Of a DNA stretch of 64,000 nt, positions 20,878-32,764 are shown piece by piece. The position numbers and the translations under genes are program-made. This stretch comes from Neofusicoccum parvum (Eukaryota; Ascomycota; Dothideomycetes; Botryosphaeriales; Botryosphaeriaceae). The notes under the pieces were generated by a model. That model saw nothing but the letters and a program-made list of their open reading frames with translations. It had not been told where the DNA came from and did no database searches. The stretch lies in NCBI GenBank assembly GCA_020912385.1, contig CP087210.1, positions 310,001 through 374,000 on the forward strand, given 5' to 3'. Every line of letters begins with the position of its first letter. The stretch's first letter is position 1.

Positions 20878-23800
20878 TTATGAATCGGCGGGCGAAGCCT
20901 CGATGTTGACGGACTGCTTCCTCGGAGTACCGAAGCCATTACGGATGAAGCCCGAGACGTCTTGGTTGTGCGAAATCAACTCATCGTTGAGCTGACCCAG
21001 CTGACGAACTTGTTCACGGATACCAGCCATCTTCACATTCGATACCAGTTAGCCCCAGACCAGCAGGGTGGAAGCCGCGGCATGCCGGGCAGAAGACGTA
21101 TTTGGGTGTAGAAGGGGGTGAGGGTGAAGGTGAGTGTTGGAACAACATAGGAGATCTGACCATTGCAGGCGTTGTGAGCCCGGTCTTTTCATAACGCACC
21201 TGGCCGCTAGCCGACTTATCGTTCAAGTTATCCCTCTCCTCCTCGCCAGAGTTCCGGTACTGCGGAGGAGCGCCACCATTCTGACGGTAGGAGGCGAGTT
21301 CGGTCTCGAGTTCGATAAGACGCTGCTTGTATGTCTCGCACTCACGGATGAGCTCAGCGACACGAGGGCTCTCGCGGGTGCCGGCAATTTCGACATGGAG
21401 CTTGTCAATCTCGGTGTTGAGACGATCGATTTCGGCCTCGGCGCGCTTGATCTCGGAGAACTGGTCGTTGATCTCGGCCTTGGCGACGTCGAGTAGGTCA
21501 GTGAGCTTCTGGACGGTTACTTGCTCAGTCTTCTTCATTTCGGCCTTGATTTGCTCCTCACGAGATGCAGCCTCCATATGAAGCTTCGCCCTCTCCTCCT
21601 TGAGTGCCTCCTCGAGCGCTTGCTGGTACAGCTTGTCAGTCTCGTCATGCTGTTTCTTGACACGAGCGATCTCTGCCTCGAGCGACTCCTTCATGGTCGA
21701 GTGCTCGTGCTTGAAATTCTGCTCGATGGCAGCCTTCTCTTGCTCGTAGATCTGTTCCAGGGTCTGCTCCATCGAGGAACGCTCCTTGGCGTGCTCCGAC
21801 CACAGCTTCTCGAGCAGCTGGTCGTGCTCAGTGCGGCTAAAATGATGCGTCAGTTATCAGCTTCACGAGCGTTCCTAGTTACGTTACCTTTCCTCGGCCT
21901 CCTTCTTGAGCTGCTCGAGCTCTGCCAGCTTCTGCTTCAAGAGAGCCTCCTTTCCGGTCTTCTCATGCTCGAGCCTCTCGTTCGCCTCGGTCAACTGTTG
22001 GTTGAGCGTCTTGAGCCTGACGATCTCGTTCTCCAACTCGACACGAACACGGGCAAGCTCAGACTCAAGCTCGCGCTTCATCTTCTCGAGACCAGAGGCG
22101 TGGTGGCCATCGCGTTCCTCGTGAGCTTCATCAAGAGCCCTCAAGGTCTGCATGAGACCATCGACTTGGCGAGACTTCTCCTCAAGCTCCATGGTCTTCT
22201 CGTCGAGGTCGCGCTTCATGGCCCTGTAGTCATCGAGCTGAGGCATGGCCTCGTCAATGGACTGGCGACGGGCAGCAAGTTCCTGGTTCATGCGGGACAT
22301 CTCGGCATCCTTCTCCGCGATCTTGTCGGCCATTTTGTATTCGGCGTCCGCAATCTTGTCTTGGAGGGACTTGATCACCTTAGAATGCTCCTTGTCAACG
22401 CCCTTCAGCCTATCGTGGGCATCATTCAGCTGGCGCTCAGCCTCCTCAAGCGCACTCTGAAGTTCCTCGATCTCCTCGTGGAGTCTATCGAGCTCCTCGT
22501 GCAGCTGAGGAATCTTGTCCGCGTCCTCCTCGTTGGCTTGACGCGCAGCGAAGAGCTGCTTCTCAAGGACATCCTTCTCCTCAGTGAGGCCATTAATGCG
22601 ACCCTCGAGCTTCCTGGTGCGGTCTTCAAACTCCTGACGGACCTCGAAGACGTTGGGGCCCTTGACAGCCTCCTCGAGCTCAAGATGCAAGTTGTCAATG
22701 GTTTGACGAAGACTTTCGATTTCGTGGTCACGGCCCTGCAGAGTCTGGGCGCTCTCCTCAAGCTGCACGTTGTAGACACGAACAATCTCCTGGACCTGCT
22801 CCTCGTACTCAGCCTGGACAGCCTTGGTGGCGCGCTGGTGGAAGTCGATGGTAGCGAGAGCATCCTGGGTCTCAGTCTTCTTGGCATCGAGCTCCTCGGC
22901 GACCGTCTCGATTCTGGTGCAAAGCTCGGTGATCTGGTGAGTCTTGGACTCCAGCTCACTAGTCAGGCCATCCACCTCGTCCGAGCGCTGCTGCTCAAGC
23001 TCCTTGATCCGGTTCTGAAGGTTCGACATGATCTCGTCGTGAGCGATCTCGCCTTGGTGCTCGCCACTCATCTTCTCGCGCAGATCCTTGACGGTTTCCC
23101 TGGCGTTCTGAAGAGCACCGTCCCTCGCCTCAAGGTCATCCTCGAGGTGGGCCTTGTCGGTGATGAGCTGAACAATCTCATCAGTCAGGCTGTGGAGGCT
23201 CTGCTTCCTGGTCTTGATGCGAGCAGAATCAGCGATCTTCTGGAGACCAAGAGTGTAGTCATCCTGAAGCTGCTCGACAACAGCAGCATGTTCCTGGGTG
23301 GACCTCTCGAGGCGCTGGAGGAGGAAGTTGTAATCGTCCTGGTGCTTCTCAGTGGCGATGGCGTTGCTCTGAGCCGCATCCTGGGCGCGGCGGACCATCT
23401 CGGCCTTCTCCTGCTCAAGCTCCGAGCATTCTTGCCTAAGCCTCTCAACCTCAGCAACAAGATCAGAGCTCTTGTCGGAGGTATCCTGCTGTAGGCCGAT
23501 GACCTTGTCTTGCAGAGCCGTGATTGTCGACTCCATCGAAGCCTTGTCCATCTCAAGCTCCTGGATGCGCTGGTTGAGCTTCTCAGAATCATCATCGGCG
23601 CCACGAGAACCGTCGGCCTTCTCCTGCTGCAGAACAGTAACCTTGTCTTGCAGAGCCGCAATGATTGAGTCTGCAGAGCCCTTCTCCTGCTCGAAGTCGG
23701 CGATTTGCTTCTTCAGCTTTTCGACCTCAACGCTGGCAACGGTCTCAGTCTCAGAGCGCTCTTGCTCCAGACCCCGGATCTTGTCCTGGAGGGACTCGAT

Positions 23801-26800
23801 GGCAGACTGAAGGGAGGCCTTGTCACTGTCGTACTCGACGCTTTGCCTCTTGAGGTTGTTGGAGCTGTCTTCGACGAGGCGGGCCTTCTCGGCGGCCTCC
23901 TTCTCAAGCTCGGCGACCTTGTCTTGCAGCTGGGTGGTGATGGACTGCATCGCCTCCTTCTCGGTATCCATAGCGGCACGCTTCTCGTCCAACTCGGCGA
24001 GTTGCTTCTTGAGGGTCTCTTGCTCACGCTCGAGCCTTTCGGCCATTTCCTTCTCGATTGCGGCAATCTTCTCTTGGTGAGCAGCGGCCTCTTCGGCGGC
24101 CTTGAGGCTTTCATGCTCAAGCTCCTGGATGCGCTTCTGGAGACGTTCCTCAGACTCGGAGGAGACGTTGGCGTGCTCGGCCTTTAGAGCCTCGTAAGCA
24201 GCACGTTGGGCTTCCATGCGGCGGTTAGCCTCAGCGCTCTCATCTTCCAAATCCTTGAGTTTGTCGGCGAAAGCCTTGCTCTCGGACTTGGCATGCTCCA
24301 GGTCTTCGTAAGCCTTCTGGCGAACTTCATCCATAGTGTTGTCGAGCTCGGCGGTGCGCTGCTTAGACTGCTCGTACTGCTTCTGAAGCTCCTCGAACTG
24401 GTTGGCCTTGTCGGAGATGCTGTCTTGGGCAGCCTTGACTGTCTCCTGGAAGGCATCAAGCTGGGTAGTCAGGTTCTCGTTGTCTTCCTTGGCCTTGCTG
24501 AGGGCGTTCTGAGCTTGGTTGTAGTCGTCTAGGATCTTCTGAGCACGCTCGGAAGCCTCACGCTCGATAGTAGCCATCTTCTCCTCGTAAGCAGCAGTCT
24601 CGGACTTCTCCTTCTCAAGGTCCTCCTGAAGCTTCTTGGACTCAGCCTCGGCAGCAGCGATCTTCTCTGCAGCATCCTTCTTGACTTGCTCAACGAGCTC
24701 ATCAAGTTCAGTCTGGGACTTAAGAGCGCCACGTTCCTCGCCGAGCTTCTGCAGATCCTCCTGCAGCTTCAGCTTCTCTGCCTCAGCGGCAGCCAGCTTC
24801 TCAGCAGCCTCCTTCTTGACCTGCTCGACAATCTCCTCGATCTCATGTTGAGACTTGAGAGTGCTCCGCTCCTCCTCGTGCTTTTGAAGGTCCTCCTGGT
24901 GCTTCTGGAGATCCTCCTGAAGCTTCTTCGCCTCAGCCTCAACAGCAGCGACCTTCTCATCAGCGTCTTTCTTGGCTTGCTCGAGAAGTTCGTCGAGTTC
25001 AGACTGGGTCTTGAGAGCACCACGCTCCTCCTCATGGTTCTTGAGGTTCTCCTCAAGCATGCGGAGCTTCTCAGCGTGGTCCTTCTCGGCTGCAACAAGC
25101 TTCTCCTCAATGGCAACAATGGCAGCAGCCGAGGTCTCCCGCTCCCCGCTGAGTGCAGCGGCGTGCTTCTCGGTGGCCTCAGTCACCTCAGCCTTGAGGT
25201 CAGAAATCTGCTTCTCAAGGGATTCGATGGTGTTGGTGAGAGTCTCGCGTTCCTCTTGAAGCTGCTTTTGGTACTTCTCGGCCTCAGCCTTGAGAGCGAC
25301 GACTTCGTCGTTGGGGCCGTCCTTTGCGGAAGAGACCTGGGTCTCGAGCTCGGTGATCTTGTCAGAGGCAGTCTTCCTCTCGGCCTCCAATTCATCCTTA
25401 AGACGGCTGACCTCATCGTTGGAGCTGTCCTTGGCGGAAGAGAGAAGAGCCTCCAGCTCGATGATCTTATTGGCAGTAGTGTTCCTCTCTGCTTCCAGTT
25501 CAGCCTTCAGTCGGTTGACCTCCTCGTTGGTGTCAACCTTCGCAGAGGAAAGTTGGGTCTCAAGTTCGATGATTTTGTCGGCGGCAGAGCGTCTCTCGAC
25601 GTCGAGTTCGTGCTTGAGGCGAGACACCTCCTCGCCGGAGCCATCCTTGGCAGACGAAAGCTGAGTCTCAAGCTCCTCAATCTTCTCGGCCGCCATCTTC
25701 CTTTCGGCTTCAAGTTCTGCCTTGACCCGGCTGACCTCATCTCCAGTGCTTTCCTTGGAAGCCGCGAGCTCGGACTCAAGCTGGCCGATCTTCTCTGCGG
25801 AAGTTTTCTTCTCCGCCTCGAGTTGCTCAGTGAGAGCCTTGACCTCATCGCCGGTGTTCTCCTTGGCGGCGGCAAGTTCAGATTCGAGCTGGCTAATCTT
25901 TTCCGAGGTAGTCTTCTTCTCAGCCTCAAGCTCATCAGTAAGGCGAGCAACCTCATCGTTTGCGTTGTTCTTGGCGGTCGCCAACTCAGACTCGAGCTGA
26001 GAGATCTTCTCGGTCGACAGCTTCATCTCGTCCTGGATCTCCTTGAGGCGGTTCACCTGGTCGTCGGAGCTACCGCTGGAAGCCTTGAGGTCTTGCTCCA
26101 GTTGTTGAACTCGCTCGTCCGCGAGATTCTTCTGGGACACAAGGGCTTCTTGGAAATTCCTGACGTTGGCTAGCTCTTGCTCAAGGTGCTTGAGCTGCTC
26201 AGCAGAGGAAGTCTTGAGTGCCTCGAGCTCCTCCTCGAGATGCTTGGTCTTCTCAGATGCGAGGCGCTTCTCTTCCTCGACAGCCTTCTCGCGCTCATCG
26301 ATTTCTGCCGAGGCGCGTTCAAGCTCCTTCTGCAGCTCTTCAAGAGTGTTGGCGAGATCTTCCTTCTCTTCGCTGACCTTGGAGGCCTCATCCTTGGTCT
26401 GTTCAAGACGATGCTTGACATCCTCAAGTTCGACAGCCTTGACTTTGAGATCCTCATTTCGACGGCGAATATCCTCGGTCTGAGTCTCCCAGCTGGAGTT
26501 GGCAGAGTCGAGCGCGGAGCTATGATCTTCTCTTGCGCGTTCCAAATCCCGCAGAGCCTCGGAAGCCTTGTTGTCCGCCGCTTCCTTGTCAGCCTGGAGC
26601 TCTTCGATGTTCGCCTCAAGCTCTTGAATCTTGGACTCAAGAGCCTTCCGTTGGTCGAACTCCCGGGTAAGATCCATCATGATCTCTTGGGCGTCTCGGG
26701 AGGCGCGGGGTGATCTTACGGGTTCGTCGGCGGCGGAAGCGTCCGCTGGCACAGGCGTCTCGAGTTCTCTGACTGATTCAGCTACGGACGGAGCCGACTC

Positions 26801-27545
26801 CTCCTCGTCCTCGGGGTCAGCTGCCTTGGGAGCGGCACTGTTAAGGAGATTGTTAGCAAGAGCTGGCAGCATAAGGTGAGAACCCGTGAGTGACTAACCT
26901 CTCAAGATCTTCGTCGACAGGCTTAGGCGCAGCAGCAGGCTTCTTAGTGTCGACTGATGCCCGCGACATTGATGTTCTTGTGCTGGGGCGGGCAGTGGTC
27001 GATGTGGAGGCCCTGCTGCCTGCGGCCGCACGCGGAGTTGCATTGGAGACAGCAGACGGTCTGGAAGAGACGGCGGGCCGCTTCGGAGCTGAAGAAGCCG
27101 CGGACGATGTGGGAGCGGTGCTTGTGCGTCGGACAGAAGCAGACGTGCCCGCAGTTGCAGATGAGCGAGAGGCCGAAGAAGCGGTGCCGGTTGTCGACAA
27201 CCGCTTCGATGCCACGCTCGCCGGTCTCTTGTCATCGCTCGCAGTGTCGGTCGTTGAACGCCTGACGCTGGATGTGGTTGTGGAGCTTGCACCAGGACGT
27301 GTCGGGGGCTTGTTGATGGTGCTGCTGGTGGAAGTGCGTGTCGCAGAGGATGAGGTCGGCTTCGTGGCCGTCGAGGTTCGCGTCGCGGCAGGCGTGCGTG
27401 AGGTCGAGGACGAGACGGTCGAGGTGGGCCGACGCGGGGGGGCAGAAGCACCAGTCTTCGCAGCCGACGCAGCGGTGCCGGCCACCGAGGACGTCTTCCT
27501 GTGAGTCCTGGACTCAGCCGAGTCGGGCTTCTCAGTGTCGGCCAT
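20878..27545 (-). CDS. Giant coiled-coil protein, 2128 residues
   Basis: Four exons: 27545-26899, 26837-21888, 21836-21200 and 21030-20878. The introns are 26898-26838 (GTTAGT..ACAG), 21887-21837 (GTAACG..TTAG) and 21199-21031 (GTGCGT, CTAAC branch, GAAG). All phases match. Residues 1-210 are basic and low in complexity (Ser, Thr, Ala, Arg, Pro), the type that often binds microtubules or other polymers. About 1750 residues of almost unbroken coiled coil follow, including seven 36-residue repeats and three longer repeats. The C-terminal exon is compact: MAGIREQVRQLGQL..NDEL..FIRNGFG. It resembles 'M protein repeat' or tropomyosin-like proteins annotated in fungi. A structural role (spindle pole, septum or cell cortex) is possible but not shown. 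The last exon is preferred over reading through to a stop at 21014 because of its good splice sites. Confidence 0.8.
24620..25045 (-). repeat. Three degenerate ~50-residue coiled-coil repeats
   Basis: Within the coiled-coil gene, three units begin EERGALKTQSELDELLEQ, EERSTLKSQHEIEEIVEQ and EERGALKSQTELDELVEQ. Each continues into an Ala/Glu/Lys stretch ending KLQEDL. The first unit is longer because the piece QEDLQKH is doubled. Confidence 0.85.
25257..26013 (-). repeat. Seven tandem 36-residue (108-bp) coiled-coil repeats
   Basis: The units have the pattern EKIxQLESELxxAK followed by xxDEVxRLKxELEAERK. Seven consecutive copies are spaced exactly 36 codons apart and show modest divergence. 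Thirty-six is one more than five heptads, so each copy shifts the coiled-coil phase by one residue. Confidence 0.88.
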
Positions 27546-30500
27546 GGTGGTGGATGAGCGGTGGGCGTCCGGCTCTCTGTGCTCTGGTGGGAAGGGAGAA
27601 GTCGAGAGCCCCGCAGCCGCCGTTTGACGACACGAGGATGCAATTACAAGAGCCTACGAAGAAGAGAGGGAAGAATGGGAGAAGGGAGGAGGAAGACAGC
27701 CGCAGACGGGTGAGGTTGTCGGTGTAGGAGCTGCGGTCGTTCGTGGGCGGATTGTGCCTTCCACTCTTCCAAAAAGACGCGCCGAGTGGTGTCGGCGCGG
27801 AGAGCAGGGTCCCCCGGTGGGCTCCCGGTCAAGCCCCTAGATCAAGAGACGATCACAGCGTCCCTGGCAGCCGCCCGAAAGGCGAGGGAGGGGCACCTTC
27901 TGGAAGCTCGAACGTGTCTGAAGACGGCATTGACTTACACCGCTCTCTGTGTTTTCTCGAGAGGCATTGTGGAGCGCTGATGATGCCATGGGCGTCGTAC
28001 CGCCAGCCCGCCCTCTGCCCGCCCGCCCGCTGTTCCCTGTGTCTGCTCAAGTCGCACACACGCACCTGCATGCGCGCAAGAGCGCGTCGCCGTGCCGTGG
28101 AGGGGGAGGAGACGGCGCCGGAGCAGCGCGTCTGCCCGGCACGAAGGCGGCGGCCGAGAGCCGTGCCGGGTCTTGTCGCGTTTCGAGGCCCCATCCGCCG
28201 TCTTCCTCAGCATGTTGTTCACACGTTGCGCCTGTGGACAGACGCATGCTGCACAAGCCCAGCCCATGCAGCCGCCTATGAATTCGCGCGCATGTCTCCC
28301 GCGAGGGCGCCACACATCTCACAAGCTCTGCTCCGGCACGAGCAGCTCCCCAGACGCGACCCCGGTTCTGAGACGCTCGCACTGCATGTCCGGCACGCAG
28401 CAGCCCGGGATGGCGAGCGCTCATCAACAGTCCCGAGTGAAAGGCGAGGCGAGCTGCCTGCTCATTGCTCAACGGAACGGTCAGACGGCTCTACAGCGGC
28501 TCCTCAACGGCCCCGGCGACGCGCGCTCTGACCCCGTGAACCCTAATGGTTCGCATCATGCGTCAGTCCGTCCATGAATCTGCCTGGCCGCACCAAACGC
28601 CAGGCGTTGTATCTTGCACAGCCTCCTCTGCCCCGCGGAGTGAGATGACCGCGTCTCATGCCTTATCTCGCGGCAGACGGCCGTTGGAGCACATCACAGC
28701 AGAGATGAAGCGTAGGGGCGCGCGGTATTTCGTCGATAAGGCCACGGTCAAAGAGGCCGGGGGACCCGCTGATCGCACACCGCAATGGGGACTCTGGCAG
28801 GCATCGGAACAACCGCGACGGGCAGCATGCGGCGCAAGCATAGCAGAGCAACAAGTACGTACTATCATCACGTTGAGTAAGCAGCATGCAGCAGGCGGGA
28901 CGACGCAGCAGCATGAAAGAGGCGCTTGGCGACTTTTCCGCTCCGTCAACACCAGGAGCAGAGCGAAAGGCTGCGTGCGCTGGCCTTCTCGCTCCCGTTG
29001 AGCTGCGGGATCCGCCACTGCTCGAGCTTTTTGGCGCCGGACGGTGCTGACTGCGTGGAGACCGCCCTTGCGGGGGTGCGCCCTGAGCACCCAGCTCTCC
29101 CGGTGACGACCGCTGCTCGCCGTCGCTACGGATTGCTGTTACTGGGGAAGAAGCAGGTGAACAGCCAGATGCGCTTTGCTTGCTCGCATCATTACCCTGC
29201 CTGCGCGCGTGCGGCCCAAGCAACTGAGTGAAAGACGAGCGCTCTCCTCTCCATGCGTTTTCCACACCCCATCCCGTGCGGGTATCGGACGTCCACCGGA
29301 TGTGCACACAGAGCCGAGATGACCATCTTCTCCTCCACGCATGCCCTTTCACATGTTTTTCATTCCCTTCTCTTCATCTCACACCGCACGCACCGGTGAA
29401 AAATTCACGAAAAGTCACTTGGAAGTCTCACGACCGATGACACCACTTCCCGCCCTTCCCCGTCCTCACGCCAAGCCCGCGAAGCCAATGCTCGGACTAG
29501 CATTCCCACCTGCAAAAAGACGGAGGGAAAAAAGAAGTGGGGGAAAGGGCGTAAGCCTGTACGGTGCACGTTCGCCCGCACGCCCAATGTGCCGCGCCGT
29601 AGCCCGCAAGGCAAAGAAGCCCGGCCCTCGGGGCCTCACGATCGCGCGCGCTTGGCTTCGATTGTTGAACTACTACGCAAGTGGGTGGGGAAAGCGGTTC
29701 GCGCTTTGCGAGGCAAGACCACACTCCTTCCCGTTTCCCCCCGAAAGGCGGTCCAAGAGGCGGTGGGGGCTTTGATCGGTCGAGAAGAGGGACGTGTGGG
29801 CAGGCAGATCAGGGGAGGTTGGGGTTGTCGATGCCTTCGTGTCGTCTGCCTCCGTGAATGACACCAATGTGCGTGACCAGTGACGGCTTGACAAGCTCCC
29901 AAAGCCCGTAGGGCTGACTCCGTTTCTTCTCCGCCGAACAGAACGACAAGGCGAACATTCTCGAAGGCGGCCTCGACACTAGCAGAGGAGGGGTTCCAGC
30001 CAAACAGAATACACGCCGTCGAGCCCTCCCTCCCTTTGACCAGACCGTTTCCCCTTCGTCCCAGCCATCATCAACCACCGGCCACGCGCCGTCCGCTTGT
30101 CTGACAGCCGCCGTCGCTGCCGCCGTCCCCGCCGTGCCCCATCCCCCGCCGCTCTGCCGGCACGGCCCGGTGGCTGTTAACTGACAACCAGCCATTCCAC
30201 CCACACCAACCAGCCCTTTTTCCCTTCGCGACGCGCGACGCGCCCGGCGCCCTATTTGCAGGGTCTCACGCAACTGCGATGCCCGCTGACCTAATTTCAA
30301 CCTCTCATCCGCCACCCTCCCTGTCGGCGCCCCAGCCCGGTCCATTTCGTTCGCAATTCATGCAAAAACGCGGACGATTGCGCTGCCCGCCCGCGCCATT
30401 GGTTGCACGTCTCGATGGTGCAAGCTGCCTTGGAAAAGTTGGCACCGTAGCTTTTTTTTTTATTTTCGTTTTCTGCCCTTCGCTCGCATTTTCGTGTCGT

Positions 30501-32764
30501 TCGCGTCATCATCGACCGCCAACCGCTTTGCGTGGGGACCGAGGGGAAGCCGCGGCAAGAAAGAGTCTCCCTCTCCGTAGCGCCGCCAGAGGAAGCACCT
30601 CCGAAAAAAGAAACTTTCGACGAAATCCGAGGTTCAGCTCGCGAAGTGCTGCAGCGAATCCACCTCGTATACCACGTACTGTGGGCAGGCAGTCGAGCAA
30701 CGACTCAGTCGCGCGTGTGTGTCTATCTTCGGCCGCGTGTTGGTGACGCAAGCGCAGGCTATCTATAACGCATGAGCGACTATTCTCAGCCCTCAATCGC
30801 ATCCGCGAAAAATCCCACGGCCGCGCAGTCGGAGCGTCGGCAAATGCTGGCTAAATGCGTCCAGCTGCCGCGGCGCCACGGCCTCGTTTTCCCTCTTGTG
30901 TACGCAGCACAATGCTTGGCTAGGCCGGGCTGATGGGTTTGTCCGATCTTCAGATTTGCAGGCACGGGGAAGGGCTTAGCACGGGTGTGCCCAGCATTAT
31001 TTCTTGCTGGTGAGCTAAACCCGTGAAAACCGTGAGCTAGAAGGTAGGTGCAGTAGCTCGGTGCCCGGCTTGCGTCGTTGGGCTGGTTGGCCAGGCTTTT
31101 TTATCAGCCGAACGAAGCTAATTCCTTCCCGGCGGAGGGGGGCAATAGCGCGATGCGGTGCATCTGATCGGTGACCGGTGCTTACACGTACATCTTCCTC
31201 CTTCGCTAAGGGCAGGAAGGAAGGAAGGGAGGGATGGTGAGATAAGATCCATCAGCTTAGGGTGCGAGATGATACTGGTCAGAAGGAGGAACTGGAGTGC
31301 TGGGTGATGTGTACTCCCTTGATCGCCACCACGATCACTCCTCCATCGCCCACGGCCCATTCGCCTCTCTCCCAGACCAACGAACGGCCACGACCAGGGC
31401 GTAAGCATTCGCCAAGAGCAAGTGTCATTGCCTGCCCCTTCTTCATCTTTCATCAATCAAAGCACAGAAGCCAGAGCACAGAGGCAGGCCGATCGTTCGG
31501 TACCAAGCACATACTTTCGCCCTGCACCTTGCATCATTAATGGAAGATCTTAACGGGCACCAACATAGAGCACAGGCAGGAATGAAAAAAAGCCACAAAA
31601 TCGTACTCAGGAAATCTTTTTTTATGCACGCTGCCAAGGACGACGGAACTTCCCTCTACGCTCAACCATTCACTCACAGGCAAACGAGGCATCTCACTCA
31701 CCTGTGAGGAAAGACAACAGAGAAGAGGACGAGATGTTTGTTCTCAGACCAAGAGCAAAAGAGCCATGAATTTAGTGTTGAATTCAAAGAAATCCGAGTA
31801 TCGCTTACGCTCTCTTTGTGAGGTTTACCGACCGTTCCCCTGTAGTAGTAATCGGAAATAACAAGACCAAATCAGACCAAAAAGAGCAGCAAAAGCTCGC
31901 ACGCTTAGTGTTAATGTCCAGCAAACCAGTAGAGCAGCAGCAGTCATCCAGGAGAGAGTTAACAGAGCCAGAAAATACACGAAGACACGATAAGAGAAAA
32001 ATGAAAACGCCAACGCATGCCTCGCCATGGCTCCTCCGCCGCTACCAAGCGCGAGCCAGGATATCTCTTTCGTCAAGAAACAACAGCCCAGACCACACAG
32101 ACACAGTCAAAAGGGGGGCTCGCAATCGCGAAGAAAGCGCAGATAGAAGAGAAGACAATCAAAAAAGACCAGGAGTGAACAAAGTGACGGCAGATGCGTC
32201 CGCTTTATCCGTACGTCCAGTTTACCATGATCAAGTGTTACCCATAATTCCCAATCACCGCCAGATAAAAACTTTATTGTGTGCCAGCCAGCCAGTTTTC
32301 CCAGTTGTCTGGGCCACTCCCCGCCATTTTGATTTGCAGATGAAGCCAAACAATTCCAGCAGCAAAAAGGAAAGAGGCCCTCATCAGAAAAGAAGGGAAG
32401 TGAAGAAGAAGAGCAGAAGCCTGAATGCGTCATAACAGCCAGCCCCAAGTCCACGCGCTCGTAGATAAGGTAAAGCTCGTGCTATGTCCTCGGCCGGTGC
32501 CAAATCGAAGAGGGCCATCGAAGAGAAAAACTCGCTCTGACGACAAAAGGCTTTCGCGGAGGTTATTGTTGCTGGGTATCCGAAGGAGTTGTCGCAATGA
32601 CACGAATGCTGCACAACTAGACGCTGTAAGGTCGAATCGCTCCATAAACTTCATCGAGGTCTTTGTAGGGACGGTATCGTGCTCGCAATTCGGCCCAGTA
32701 TGCATCACGCTCTAATAAACAAAAGTATTAGTTGGGCTCCACCTCAGGGATTCGTCAGAGCAAG
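27546..32764. other. 5.2-kb stretch without a supported gene
   Basis: This lies between the start of the coiled-coil gene and the stop of the PAK kinase gene, both on the minus strand. Open readings up to 262 codons occur on both strands in the GC-rich part (27.7-29.4 kb), but they overlap each other, are rich in Arg/Ser/Pro/Cys and have no known domain. The part 31.7-32.7 kb is A-rich on the plus strand and probably holds the kinase 3' untranslated end. No tRNA or repeat was recognised. Confidence 0.5.

Noticed and set aside
21521..26713. Long plus-strand open frames (657, 495, 204 codons) opposite the coiled-coil gene
   Set aside because: Leu-rich shadows of GAG/AAG-rich coiled-coil codons on the other strand. 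They lack splice structure and any domain.
27743..28531. 262-codon plus-strand frame in the gap before the coiled-coil gene
   Set aside because: Arg/Ala/Pro/Cys-rich composition typical of random GC-rich DNA, overlapped by several equally long frames on the other strand, with no domain.
31818..32435. 205-codon plus-strand frame beyond the kinase 3' end
   Set aside because: Lys/Arg/Ser-rich, low-complexity reading of A-rich DNA that is more likely the kinase 3' untranslated region.
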